From Streptomyces sp. CBMA152 (GTDB taxonomy: Bacteria; Actinomycetota; Actinomycetes; Streptomycetales; Streptomycetaceae): DNA of 64,000 nucleotides. Under the pieces are notes generated by a model, which worked only from the letters and a program-made list of their open reading frames with translations, was not told the origin of the DNA and made no database searches. A program made the position numbers and the translations under genes. The stretch is from assembly GCF_014596475.1 (NCBI RefSeq), contig NZ_MECJ01000002.1:186001-250000 (forward strand), in the 5' to 3' direction. Below are positions 16,879 through 25,590 of this stretch, in pieces (the first letter of the stretch is position 1; every line of letters begins with the position of its first letter).

Positions 16879-17230
16879 CCGCCTGCGGATTCATCCCTCC
16901 AGGCCCGCATAGGTCCCATTTTCCCCAGCCGTTTCCTTCGGATCTTCACACTTCCAAGGCGCATGAATTTTTTCATACCCTTGTTTACTCGACGGTATAT
17001 ATGTTTACTGAGGCCGTGGTGCTCACGGATCCCTCATACGCCAAGGAGAGCGACCCCACGCACTCCTGGAACGCACACCCCGCCTGACGACCCCCTCCTC
17101 ACGTCAGTCGCGGAGTCCGCTCCGGGCTTGCGGATCCGGCAGGGCCCGCCATGGCGGCCTCGGTTTACCCCTAGGCCGAGGCCGCCCACCCCTCTCGATC
17201 AACGTTCGACATCATTCGGAAGCGACGAGA
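16879..17230. other. Gene-free 352-bp stretch with AT-rich repeat block
   Basis: No convincing gene. The notable part is an AT-rich island at 16960-17010, unusual in this DNA. It has an inverted repeat ATGAA-TTTT-TTCAT (16963-16976) and two copies of TGTTTACT (16982-16989 and 17002-17009) exactly 20 bp apart, flanking TATATA. This looks like a promoter or operator region. A possible 28-codon ORF from the ATG at 17002 has no ribosome site and is not called. Confidence 0.5.
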
Positions 17231-17632
17231 ATGTCCTACACGGCCCGTATCACCACCCTCAGCCCGGAACTCAGTCCGGACTGGCCCTGTCAGGTCAAGG
17301 CACCCGGGACCCGTGACTGGGAACGCACGGCCACCCGCTGGCTGCGGGACCTCCTCCCGGCCCGCTACGCCGGATACTCCCCGCTGACCCGCCACCACGT
17401 ACTGCTCGCCCGGCACGCCCAGCTCCAGCTCACGCACGAGATGCGCGCGGTGCGGGTGGCGCTGCAGACCAGCCGCGCCGAGCTCCCGCCGATGGGTGTC
17501 GCCGAGGCCGTCATCGAGAACACGATCCGGATGTACGCGACGGAGCTGGAGCAGCTTGGCCGGCTGGCCCGGGGCGTCCGCCTCGTCACCGACGCGCTCG
17601 TCGGCGACAGCGCCACCCACCGCAGGTTCTGA
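17231..17632 (+). CDS. Hypothetical helical protein, 133 residues
   Basis: A small soluble protein that starts at ATG 17231 after GGAAGCG. It has no signal peptide or membrane segment. The second half is strongly helical with heptad-like spacing (HEMRAVRVALQTSRAELP; VIENTIRMYATELEQLGRLARGVRL), which suggests a helix bundle or dimer. It converges on the YfcC transporter gene with a 16-bp gap. The AT-rich repeat block upstream is probably its promoter. No family is recognised. Confidence 0.7.
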   Translation: MSYTARITTLSPELSPDWPCQVKAPGTRDWERTATRWLRDLLPARYAGYSPLTRHHVLLARHAQLQLTHEMRAVRVALQTSRAELPPMGVAEAVIENTIRMYATELEQLGRLARGVRLVTDALVGDSATHRRF

Positions 17633-17648
17633 CCCGCGAGCGCCCGGC

Positions 17649-19202
17649 TCAGGTCAGCGCCGCCCCCAGTGCCACGAAGCCGCAGATCAGCACGAACAGC
17701 ACGGCCAGCAGCGGCCAGACGAAGCGCAGGTACTTGTCGTAGCCGACCTTGGCGAGGGCGACACCGCCGATGGTCACGGCCGTCGTCGGCACCCACAGGT
17801 TCATCCACCCGCTGGCCGCCTGCCACGCCGTGACGACCACCGCGCGCGAGACGTTCGCGAAGTCGGCGAGCGGGGCGAGGATCGGCATCGCGAGGGTGGC
17901 GTGGCCGGAGGTGGACGGGATGAGGAAGGCGAGCGGCAGGTTCACCAGGAACACGATGACCGCGAAGACACCGGACGAAGTGCCTTTCACGACACCCTCG
18001 ATGGAGTGCAGCACGGTGTCCGTGATCTTCGAGTTGTTCATGATCACCGTGACGCCCCGGGCCAGCATGATGACGAGCGCGGGGGAGATGAAGTCTCCCG
18101 CGCCCTGAATGATCGTGGAGCTGAGCTTCTGCTCGCCGAGGCGCGCCACCACGCCCACGAGCACGGCCGCGCACAGGAACAGCGCAGCCAACTGCGGGAA
18201 GGACCAGCCGAGTTCGAAGGAGTACGGCTTCGCGTCGGCCTTGCCGGTGAGTGCGCTCGACCACGGCACCACCGAGAAGATCATGAAGGCGAAGACCAGG
18301 CCGAGCAGAGCGAGGACGGCCTTGTGCGTGCCGGTGAGTTCGGGCGCCTCTTCCGCGTCCTCGGCCGTCGCGGTCTGCTCCCGGTCACCGGGCAGGAACC
18401 CGCTGACGGAACGCTCGGGATCCTTCTGTACGCGCCGCGCGTAGCGCACCACGTACGCGATGGTGACGGCGGTCAGCACCAGCCACATCACGAACCGCAG
18501 CACGATGCCGTCGCCCAGCGAGATGTCGGCCGCCGAGGAGGCGACGCCCGTCGCGAACGGGTTGACGGTGGAACACAGCACCCCGACCCCCGCCCCCAGG
18601 ATCGCCGTCCCGACCGCCACCATCCGGTCGTAGCCGAGCGCGAGCATCATCGGCACCAGCAGCCCGTAGAACCCGAGCGTCTCCTCGGCGAAGCCCTCGA
18701 CGGTGCCGAGGACCGAGAAGGCGAGCATCACCCCCGCGATGAGCAGCGCACCGCGCTCGCGCAGCCGATGGGCGAGCCGTGAGATGCCCCGGTCCAGGGC
18801 GCCGGTGGCGAAGACGACCGTGATGAACGCGCCGATGGCGAGGACGAAGAGGAACACCCCGGCGCTGCCGTAGAGCGCGCCGCTCAGATCGGGGCCGACC
18901 TGACCGCTGGTGGAGTCCTTCACGCCGTAAAGACCGTTGACCGGCGCAAGGAAGAGGTCATTGAGGCGGTCGACGAAGCTCTGGGCGGACGCGACGCGGT
19001 GGTAGGTGCCCTGGACGGGCGCCCCCTTGTCGTTGCGGTCGTACTGCCCGGACGGGATGAGGAAGGCGAGCGCCCACACCGCGATCGTGACGATCGCGAG
19101 GACCGTGAGGGCGCTGGGAAAGGCGAACCCGGCCTTGTGCTGCGGCTCCTGCTCCGGCTCCTCGGGCTCGGCGACCGGCCGCGCGTCGCCCGCGTCGCTC
19201 AC
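17649..19202 (-). CDS. YfcC-family (DcuC-like) membrane transporter
   Basis: A 517-residue polytopic protein of the C4-dicarboxylate carrier/YfcC group. It starts with GTG, overlapping the M20 peptidase stop by 4 bases (GTGA), so the two are translationally coupled. Residues 1-25 are acidic and cytoplasmic. Helices begin at PSALTVLAIVTIAVWALAFL, with conserved GTVEGFAEETLGFYGL and, late in the protein, FLIPSTSGHATLAMPILAPL. Family members carry dicarboxylates, amino acids or peptides out of or into the cell. The coupling to a dipeptidase-like M20 gene suggests the carrier handles a peptide or an N-acylated amino acid. Confidence 0.85.
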   Translation of the reverse strand: MSDAGDARPVAEPEEPEQEPQHKAGFAFPSALTVLAIVTIAVWALAFLIPSGQYDRNDKGAPVQGTYHRVASAQSFVDRLNDLFLAPVNGLYGVKDSTSGQVGPDLSGALYGSAGVFLFVLAIGAFITVVFATGALDRGISRLAHRLRERGALLIAGVMLAFSVLGTVEGFAEETLGFYGLLVPMMLALGYDRMVAVGTAILGAGVGVLCSTVNPFATGVASSAADISLGDGIVLRFVMWLVLTAVTIAYVVRYARRVQKDPERSVSGFLPGDREQTATAEDAEEAPELTGTHKAVLALLGLVFAFMIFSVVPWSSALTGKADAKPYSFELGWSFPQLAALFLCAAVLVGVVARLGEQKLSSTIIQGAGDFISPALVIMLARGVTVIMNNSKITDTVLHSIEGVVKGTSSGVFAVIVFLVNLPLAFLIPSTSGHATLAMPILAPLADFANVSRAVVVTAWQAASGWMNLWVPTTAVTIGGVALAKVGYDKYLRFVWPLLAVLFVLICGFVALGAALT

Positions 19203-20554
19203 GCTCGGCCGCCCTCGGCGCGGAAGTCGGCCGCGTACTCGCGGACGAAGGCGGCCAGGGCGATCACCGTGTTGCGCAGCTCGGAGAAGAGGACCCGTTC
19301 ATTGGGCGCGTGCAGGTTGCACATGCTGTCCTGGGCGCCGAACAACAGCACCTCGGCCTCGGGCGCGGCCTTGGCCAGCCCGTTGACCAGCGGAATCGAA
19401 CCGCCGGTCGCCACATACGAAGCCTCCTCGCCCCAAGCCTCCTTGAGCGCGGTGAGCGCGGCGCGATAGGCGGGTCCGCCGGTTTCCGCCTCGAAGCCGG
19501 GCCCGGTGTCGCCGGGCGTCACCGTCAGCGTGATGCCGAAGGGCCGCAGCGCCCGTAGATGCTCGACCAGCCGGAGCTGCGCCTCCTTCGGGTTCTGGAG
19601 CGGATGGAAGCGCAGGTTCAGCTTGGCTCTGGCGTACGGGACCACGGCCGAGGCCGCGTGCTCGACGCTCGGGGCGTCCAGACCGATGACAGTGATCGCG
19701 GGCCCGCTCCACAGCCGCTCGCCCAGCGATCCCGAGCCGATGAGCGGCACCCCGTCGAGGACGCCCGCGAGCGAACGGAACTCGTCCTCCCGGTACGTCG
19801 TCCCCGTCCAGGACTCCCGGAGCAGCCCCTCCACGGCCACATCGCCGTGTACGTCGTGCAGGGTGGCCAGGACCTTCACCAGGGCGAGCAGCGCGTCGGG
19901 CGCCGCGCCGCCGAACTCACCGCTGTGGCGCGGCTCTTCGAGCGTACGGACCTCGACGGTCACTTCGGCGGCGCCGCGCAGCCCCGTGGTCAGGGTCGGG
20001 GTGCCGGGGCGGAGGTTGCCTAGGTCGGCGATGACCATCGCGTCGCAGGCGAACCGCTCGGGATCGGTCGGCGGGTATTCGTCGAAGGGGCTGCCGTACT
20101 CCTCCTGCCCCTCGATGACGATCTTGATGCCGACAGGCGGCCGTCCGCCGTACGCCCGCAGCATGCCGAGGTGGGCGATGACATTGGACTTGTCGTCCGC
20201 GATGCCCCGGGCCCGCAGCCCGCCCTCGACAGGCGTCGGCTCGAACGGCGGCGAGAGCCACAGCGCCGCGTCGCCGGGCGGCTGGACGTCGTAGTGGCCG
20301 TAGAGCAGGACGGTGGGCGCGGCCGGGTCGGGCGGCGGGATCTCGCCGTAGACGACCGGTGCGGTGCCGGGCAGATCGAGCCGTTCGACCGTGGGCACAC
20401 CGGCGCCCCGCAGCAGCTCCACGACCAGGTCGTGGGCCTGCTCGACGGGTTCGGGCGGAAAGCCCGGAAAGGCGATCGAGGGTATCGCGGCCAGCCGCTC
20501 CAGATCCGCGCGGAGTCCGTCCATCAGAGAGTCGACCCGGGTTTCCAGCTCCAT
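19199..20554 (-). CDS. M20-family metallopeptidase (dipeptidase/carboxypeptidase-like)
   Basis: A 451-residue zinc peptidase. Family landmarks are present: LLYGHYDVQP (zinc His and Asp), RGIADDK (bridging Asp), IEGQEEYGS (catalytic Glu and zinc Glu) and, near the end, MCNLHAPNE (zinc His). A lid or dimerisation domain lies between ~residues 200 and 310. The size fits the PepV/CNDP-like dipeptidase subgroup rather than small aminoacylases. There is no signal peptide, so it acts in the cytoplasm. It is the first gene of an operon with the YfcC-type transporter, which fits cleavage of an imported peptide. Confidence 0.9.
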   Translation of the reverse strand: MELETRVDSLMDGLRADLERLAAIPSIAFPGFPPEPVEQAHDLVVELLRGAGVPTVERLDLPGTAPVVYGEIPPPDPAAPTVLLYGHYDVQPPGDAALWLSPPFEPTPVEGGLRARGIADDKSNVIAHLGMLRAYGGRPPVGIKIVIEGQEEYGSPFDEYPPTDPERFACDAMVIADLGNLRPGTPTLTTGLRGAAEVTVEVRTLEEPRHSGEFGGAAPDALLALVKVLATLHDVHGDVAVEGLLRESWTGTTYREDEFRSLAGVLDGVPLIGSGSLGERLWSGPAITVIGLDAPSVEHAASAVVPYARAKLNLRFHPLQNPKEAQLRLVEHLRALRPFGITLTVTPGDTGPGFEAETGGPAYRAALTALKEAWGEEASYVATGGSIPLVNGLAKAAPEAEVLLFGAQDSMCNLHAPNERVLFSELRNTVIALAAFVREYAADFRAEGGRA

Positions 20555-20743
20555 CGCACGCCGCCCTGACTGCCGTTCTGCCGACGCGTCTCATACACAT
20601 GTCGACATGGTCGAATGTCGTCGGCACCACGATTCTCGATCGGACGCGGCGGCGCACTTCGGGTGGTGCACCCGGGTCACCCGTCCGGTCGCGGACCCCA
20701 TGGCGCACCGGCGATGTCAGTGGCGGCTGGCACGCTGGCGGGT

Positions 20744-21010
20744 ATGGACGAGCTGATACGGCGCCGGGTGTACGGCGCGGACCACGACGACCCCGACCCC
20801 GGGCCCCGGCCGGGCCGTGTCTACCGGGAGCTGGTGGCCGGGCCGCTGGACGGGCTGCTGCTCGACGTCACCGGGTGGAGCGAGGAGTGGTTGCGGGACG
20901 GCGCGGCCCTCGCCACCGAGATCGGCTCGCACGGGCCGGGCGGCCATGCCTGGTACGGGCCGCGCCCGGGCGACCCGGAGCACTGGGACTGGTCCGGCGA
21001 CACACCCTGA
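20744..21010 (+). CDS. Hypothetical small acidic protein, 88 residues
   Basis: A short soluble protein beginning MDELIRRRVYGADHDDPDPG. It is acidic, with a helix-rich middle (WSEEWLRDGAALATEIG) and a Trp/Gly-rich end (HAWYGPRPGDPEHWDW). ATG at 20744 is preferred to earlier in-frame starts because the upstream translation is Arg/Gly-rich and non-coding in character, but no strong ribosome site is seen. It converges on the LacI gene. No family is recognised. Confidence 0.5.
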   Translation: MDELIRRRVYGADHDDPDPGPRPGRVYRELVAGPLDGLLLDVTGWSEEWLRDGAALATEIGSHGPGGHAWYGPRPGDPEHWDWSGDTP

Positions 21011-21032
21011 CCTCCCGGTGGGAAGTCCCGGA

Positions 21033-22019
21033 TCATGTGCCCCCGCGCACGATGAGCCGCGTCAGCAGGACCACCGAGCGCGGGGCCGAGCGGTCCCCGT
21101 CGATCCGGGCGAACAGCAGATTGGCGGCCGTGGTGCCGAGCGCGACCGGGTCCTGGCTGACCACGCTCAGCGGCGTGCTGAGGCGATCGGCGAGCGGGAA
21201 GTCGTCGAAGCCGACGACGGCGACGGGGTCGCGCTGTCCAAGGCCGTTCATCACCCCCATGGTGATCACGTCGTTGGTGGTGAACAGGGCGGTGGGCGGC
21301 CGGGACAGCGCCCGCAGCTCGGCGAGGGCGACGGCCGCGTCCGCCCGCGAGCGCAGCTCGTGCCGGACGAGCGCGGGGTCCTCGGGCACGCCGTGGGCGG
21401 CGAGCGCGTCGAGATAGCCCGCGTGGCGCTCGCGCTGGGTCCAGATGCCGAACCGGTCGCCGAGATAGGCGATACGGGTGTGGCCCTGGCCGAGCAGATG
21501 CCGTACGGCCCGCTCGGCGCCGGCGCGGTTGTCGACGGTGACGGTGTCCACGGCCAGGCCCTTGGTGGGCCGGTCCACACAGACGACCTGCGTCCCGCCC
21601 TCCATCGGCTGCTTGAGGAAGCCGTGGCCGCCGATGGTGGGGACGAGGATGAGGCCGTCCACCTGACGGGCCGTGAACGCGCCGATCACCTCGCGTTCGC
21701 GGCGCGGTTCGTCGTTGGTGCTGCCGACGAGGACCAGGTAGCCGCGCCGATGCGCCTCGTCCTCCACCGAGCGGGCCATCAGCGCGTAGAACGGGTTGGC
21801 GAGGTCGTCAACCACGAGCCCGATGGTGGACGTCCCGAGGTTCTTGCGCCGTAGATTGCGGGCGTTGTCGTTGCGCTGGTAGCCCAACTGCCGTACGGCC
21901 TGCTCCACTCGGGCCGCCGTGTCGGGGGAGACGCCGGGCTCGCCCGACACCGCACGCGAGACGGTCATGGTGCTGACCCCCGCCGCACGGGCCACGTCCT
22001 TCATCGTCGGGCGCTTCAC
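21033..22019 (-). CDS. LacI-family transcriptional regulator
   Basis: A 328-residue repressor. The start is GTG at 22019, with GAGGAGG just upstream, giving VKRPTMKDVARAAGVS; longer starts have no such site. The helix-turn-helix (TMKDVARAAGVSTMTVSRAV) and the hinge (RRKNLGTSTIGLVV) are typical, followed by a periplasmic-binding-protein-like sugar domain. It is divergent from a GH92 alpha-mannosidase. Matching G(C/G)TAACGTTC sites lie beside its own start and in front of the glycosidase gene. It most likely represses the mannosidase in the absence of a glycan-derived sugar. Confidence 0.92.
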   Translation of the reverse strand: MKRPTMKDVARAAGVSTMTVSRAVSGEPGVSPDTAARVEQAVRQLGYQRNDNARNLRRKNLGTSTIGLVVDDLANPFYALMARSVEDEAHRRGYLVLVGSTNDEPRREREVIGAFTARQVDGLILVPTIGGHGFLKQPMEGGTQVVCVDRPTKGLAVDTVTVDNRAGAERAVRHLLGQGHTRIAYLGDRFGIWTQRERHAGYLDALAAHGVPEDPALVRHELRSRADAAVALAELRALSRPPTALFTTNDVITMGVMNGLGQRDPVAVVGFDDFPLADRLSTPLSVVSQDPVALGTTAANLLFARIDGDRSAPRSVVLLTRLIVRGGT

Positions 22020-22053
22020 GGGCCTCCTCGTCATCGGATCCGGTGTACAGCTT

Positions 22054-22063
22054 GCTAACGTTC
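22054..22063. promoter_or_regulatory. Candidate LacI operator, copy 1
   Basis: GCTAACGTTC contains the AACGTT palindromic core usual for LacI-family sites and lies 35 bp upstream of the lacI-like start. A near-identical copy lies at 22240-22249. Confidence 0.5.
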
Positions 22064-22239
22064 CCGGCGGAGTGCTGTGCGGCACCGATGGAATCTGATG
22101 AAGCGTCAAAAATAGTTGAGCACAGATGTTTTGGTCATTTTTGCAGATGAGGGCGGAGCGTGCGAGAGGTCGGCGATCCCGAATCCGGTACGTGCTCTTG
22201 ACGGGCGGTCAGGGACACCTCAACAATCCCGAGTTGATT

Positions 22240-22249
22240 GGTAACGTTC
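22240..22249. promoter_or_regulatory. Candidate LacI operator, copy 2
   Basis: GGTAACGTTC shares nine of ten bases with the site at 22054-22063, again with the AACGTT core. It lies 81 bp before the alpha-mannosidase ATG, where a repressor could block transcription. Confidence 0.5.
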
Positions 22250-22329
22250 ACACGCACTCCGAGCATCACCCGTCCCCGAGGTCCCCCGCCGGACGGCGAG
22301 AGGTCCTCCGCGAGAAGGTGGTCCCTCTC

Positions 22330-25300
22330 ATGCTCCGTTCCGTGCACCCCGCAAGACCGGTGCTCTCAAGACCGGCCCGCCGGTCCCGATATCTGGGCGC
22401 GCTGAGCGCCCTCGCGCTGTCCGCCTCCGCGCTCGTCGGCCTCGCCGCGACGCCCGGTCATGCGGCGGGGACGCTTCCCCTCACCCAGTACGTCGACCCG
22501 TACATCGGCACCGACGACAGCAACGCGCCCAACCCCGTGCCCGGAGGCGCCGGAGGCAGCACCTACCCCGGCGCCGTGGTCCCGTTCGGCGGCGTGCAGT
22601 TCAGCCCCGACACCCCGACAGCCTCGCCCTCCGGCTACCGCTACAAGGACACCTCCGTCGAGGACTTCAGCCTCACCCACTTCGACGGCGCGGGCTGCGC
22701 CAACAACGAGGACCTGCCCCTGCTGCCGGTCACCGGCGCGCTCGGCAGCTCGCCCGGCACGAACTGGACGAGCTACGCGTCCGGGTACACCAAGGCCAAC
22801 GAGGTGGCCAAGCCCGGCTACTACAAGACCCGCCTGGACCGGTACTCCACCGACGTCGAGCTGTCCGCCACCACCCGTACCGGCATGGGCAAGCTGACCT
22901 ACCCGGCCTCGACCTCGTCGCGGCTGCTGATCAACACGGGCCGCAGCGCGACGGGCAACCGCGCCGGCACGGTCCACATCAGCGGCAACGAGCTGACCGG
23001 CAGCGTGACCGCGGGTGGCTTCTGCGGTTCGCCCAAGACGTATCAGATCTACTTCGACGTGCGCTTCGACCGCACGCCCACCGGCTTCGGCACCTGGTCG
23101 GGCGGCACTGTCAACGACGGCTCGGCGAACGCGTCGGGTACCAACACCGGCGCGTACGTCACCTTCGACACGACGAGCAACGCCTCGGTCCAGTTCAAGG
23201 TGGGTCTGTCATACGTCAGTGTCGCGGGAGCGCAGGCCAACGTGACGGCGGAGAACAACGGCTGGGACTTCGGCGCGGTCCGCACCGCCGCCGACTACTC
23301 CTGGAACCAGATGCTCAACAAACTCCAGGTCTCCGGCGGCAGCGACACCGACCGGCAGAAGTTCTACACCGCGCTCTACCACGTCCTCCAAAGCCCCAAC
23401 GTCTCCAGCGATGTGAACGGCGATTACCGGGGCTTCGACAACGCTGTCCATAACTCGTCCCACCCCGTCTACCAGAACTACTCCGGCTGGGACATCTACC
23501 GCTCCTGGGCCGCGCTGGTCGCGTTGATCGCGCCCACCGAGGCGAGCGACATCGCCAAGTCGATGGTCCTGGACGGGCAGCAGGGCGGTCTGCTGCCGAA
23601 GTGGTCGCAGCAGACCAACGAGGATCTCGTCATGACGGGCGACCCGGGACCGATCATCGTCGGCAGCCTGTACGCGTTCGGCGCCCGCGACTTCGACACC
23701 TCGGCCGCGCTGTCCCTGATGGAGAAGTCATCCAACGGCGGCACCGCACAGGGCAGCGCGATCCGTGGCCGCCAGTCGATGTACACCAGCCTCCACTACC
23801 TCGAAGACCCGTCCGACTCCCTCGAATACTCCGCCTCCGACTTCGCGGTGGCCCAGTTCGCCAAGGCGCTCGGAAACACCTCCGGCTACAGCACCCATAT
23901 GGGCCGGGCGCAGTGGTGGCGCAACACCTTCAGCCCCGAGTCGTCGTACGTCCAGCAGCACAAGAGCGACGGCTCCTGGACCTGGCCGCTCGACCCGGCG
24001 AGCCAGTCGACCTTCACCGAGGGCAACGCCTCCCAGTACACCTGGATGGTTCCGTACGACTTCGCCGATCTGATCAACTCGATGGGCGGCCGCCAGACCG
24101 CCGTCCAGCGCCTGGACCACCACTTCACCGAGGTCAACGCCGGTCAGAGCAGGCCCTATTACTACATAGGGAATGAGCCCGAGCACGGTGTGCCATGGGC
24201 CTACAACTACGCGCGCCATCCCGCCGGTGCCTCGGACGCGGTACGCAAGGTGATGGCCGACTCCTTCACCACCGGCGCGGGCGGGCTGCCGGGCAACGAC
24301 GACCTCGGCGCCACCTCGGCCTGGTACGTATGGGCGGCGCTGGGGATGTATCCCGCGACGCCCGGCGCGGACACGCTCGCCCTGCACGGGCCGCAGTTCC
24401 CGTCCGTCCTGATCCAGCGCGCGGCCGGGAACATCAGCATCAACACCTCCGGGTCCGGCCCGTATGTGCAGGCGCTCGACGTCAACGGCACAGCGACCAC
24501 GCACAACTACCTGCGCTACCCGGATGTCGCCGGGGGCGCGACCCTCACGTACACCATGGGCGCCGCACCCGGCGCGGCCTGGGGCACCGGGGCGAACGAC
24601 GTGCCGCCCTCGTTCCAGGACGGCGGTACACCGGTGCCCGCCGCGCCCGAACTCGGTCCCAACCTCGCCCAGGGCAGGACGGCGACCGGAACCGCCACCT
24701 GCGCGACGGCCGAGAGCGCTGACAAGGCGGTGGACGGGTCGTTGATGAACAACAGCAAGTGGTGCTCGGCCGCGGCCACCCCCACGCTCCAGGTCGACCT
24801 CGGCTCCGCCCGTACGGTGTCGTCGTTCGTCGTCAAACACGCCGGGCTCGGCGGTGAGAACACCGGTTGGAACACGGGTGCCTTCCAGATCCAGACCAGC
24901 ACCGACGGCTCCTCCTGGACCACGGCGGCCACCGTCACCGGATCGCGCTCCAGCCGGACGTACCACCCGGTCTCGGCCCGGACGGCCCGTTACGTACGGT
25001 TGGTGATCTCCAGCCCGGCCAACACGTCCAGCAGCGCGGCGCGTATCTACGAGCTGGAGGTGTACGGCGGAGGCAGCAGCAACTTAGCCCTGGGGCAACC
25101 GGCCACCGGCTCCACTCCGTGCAACTCCTCGGAGACCCCCGACAAGGCGGTCAACGGCAGTGTGAGCGGCGGCAACAGCGACAAGTGGTGCTCGTTGGCC
25201 GCCGGGACCAAGACCCTCCAGGTGGACCTGGGCGCTTCGCATCAACTGAGCTCGCTCACCGTCCGCCACGCGGGCGCGGGCGGTGAGAGCGCGGCTTTTG

Positions 25301-25500
25301 ACACCAAGGACTTCGACCTGGGTGTCTCCGCCGACGGCAGCACCTGGACGACGGTGGCGCAGGTGCGCGGCAACACCGCCGACTCCACCACCAACCCGGT
25401 CGCTGTCTCGGCCCGCTATGTACGGCTCTCGGTGATCACGCCCACCCAGACCACCGACCAGGCCGCCCGGATATACGAGTTGGAGGCCTACGGCACCTGA
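22330..25500 (+). CDS. Secreted GH92 alpha-mannosidase with two F5/8-type C domains (TTA codon)
   Basis: A 1056-residue secreted enzyme. Residues ~1-46 are a signal peptide with several arginines (RPARRSRYLGALSALALSASALVG). The GH92 core starts YVDPYIGTDDSNAPNPVPGG and contains FSLTHFDGAGC and GIPGNDD-like GGLPGNDDLGATSAWYVW. GH92 enzymes are calcium-dependent exo-alpha-mannosidases acting on high-mannose N-glycans. Two galactose-binding-like (F5/8 type C, CBM32-like) domains follow (~residues 775-918 and 919-1056), each opening with NLA.GR/GQPATG and a KAVDG/KAVNG calcium turn. A TTA codon lies at 25084-25086 (Leu919), at the junction of the two C-terminal domains. Translation therefore probably needs bldA tRNA. 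Confidence 0.93.
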   Translation: MLRSVHPARPVLSRPARRSRYLGALSALALSASALVGLAATPGHAAGTLPLTQYVDPYIGTDDSNAPNPVPGGAGGSTYPGAVVPFGGVQFSPDTPTASPSGYRYKDTSVEDFSLTHFDGAGCANNEDLPLLPVTGALGSSPGTNWTSYASGYTKANEVAKPGYYKTRLDRYSTDVELSATTRTGMGKLTYPASTSSRLLINTGRSATGNRAGTVHISGNELTGSVTAGGFCGSPKTYQIYFDVRFDRTPTGFGTWSGGTVNDGSANASGTNTGAYVTFDTTSNASVQFKVGLSYVSVAGAQANVTAENNGWDFGAVRTAADYSWNQMLNKLQVSGGSDTDRQKFYTALYHVLQSPNVSSDVNGDYRGFDNAVHNSSHPVYQNYSGWDIYRSWAALVALIAPTEASDIAKSMVLDGQQGGLLPKWSQQTNEDLVMTGDPGPIIVGSLYAFGARDFDTSAALSLMEKSSNGGTAQGSAIRGRQSMYTSLHYLEDPSDSLEYSASDFAVAQFAKALGNTSGYSTHMGRAQWWRNTFSPESSYVQQHKSDGSWTWPLDPASQSTFTEGNASQYTWMVPYDFADLINSMGGRQTAVQRLDHHFTEVNAGQSRPYYYIGNEPEHGVPWAYNYARHPAGASDAVRKVMADSFTTGAGGLPGNDDLGATSAWYVWAALGMYPATPGADTLALHGPQFPSVLIQRAAGNISINTSGSGPYVQALDVNGTATTHNYLRYPDVAGGATLTYTMGAAPGAAWGTGANDVPPSFQDGGTPVPAAPELGPNLAQGRTATGTATCATAESADKAVDGSLMNNSKWCSAAATPTLQVDLGSARTVSSFVVKHAGLGGENTGWNTGAFQIQTSTDGSSWTTAATVTGSRSSRTYHPVSARTARYVRLVISSPANTSSSAARIYELEVYGGGSSNLALGQPATGSTPCNSSETPDKAVNGSVSGGNSDKWCSLAAGTKTLQVDLGASHQLSSLTVRHAGAGGESAAFDTKDFDLGVSADGSTWTTVAQVRGNTADSTTNPVAVSARYVRLSVITPTQTTDQAARIYELEAYGT

Positions 25501-25512
25501 CCACCGCGACCC

Positions 25513-25534
25513 GTATGCCATGATCATGGCATAC
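25513..25534. repeat. Perfect 22-bp palindrome between convergent genes
   Basis: An uninterrupted, perfect palindrome with two 11-base arms and TGATCA at its centre. It lies between the mannosidase stop and a separate 14-bp terminator stem. It has no loop, so it suits a protein-binding site or a cruciform better than an RNA hairpin. Confidence 0.6.
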
Positions 25535-25539
25535 ACGAG

Positions 25540-25572
25540 CGTGCCCCGGCGGGTGTGGCCCGCCGGGGCACG
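25540..25572. terminator. Bidirectional terminator between mannosidase and permease genes
   Basis: CGTGCCCCGGCGGG pairs perfectly with 25559-25572 across a TGTGG loop. It lies in the 90-bp gap between convergent genes, so it can serve both. Confidence 0.8.
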
Positions 25573-25590
25573 CGTGCGTCTGGTCTCGGA

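Noticed and set aside
17002..17088. Possible 28-codon ORF in the AT-rich gap
   Set aside because: No ribosome site, and its start overlaps the TGTTTACT repeat; regulatory DNA is the simpler reading.
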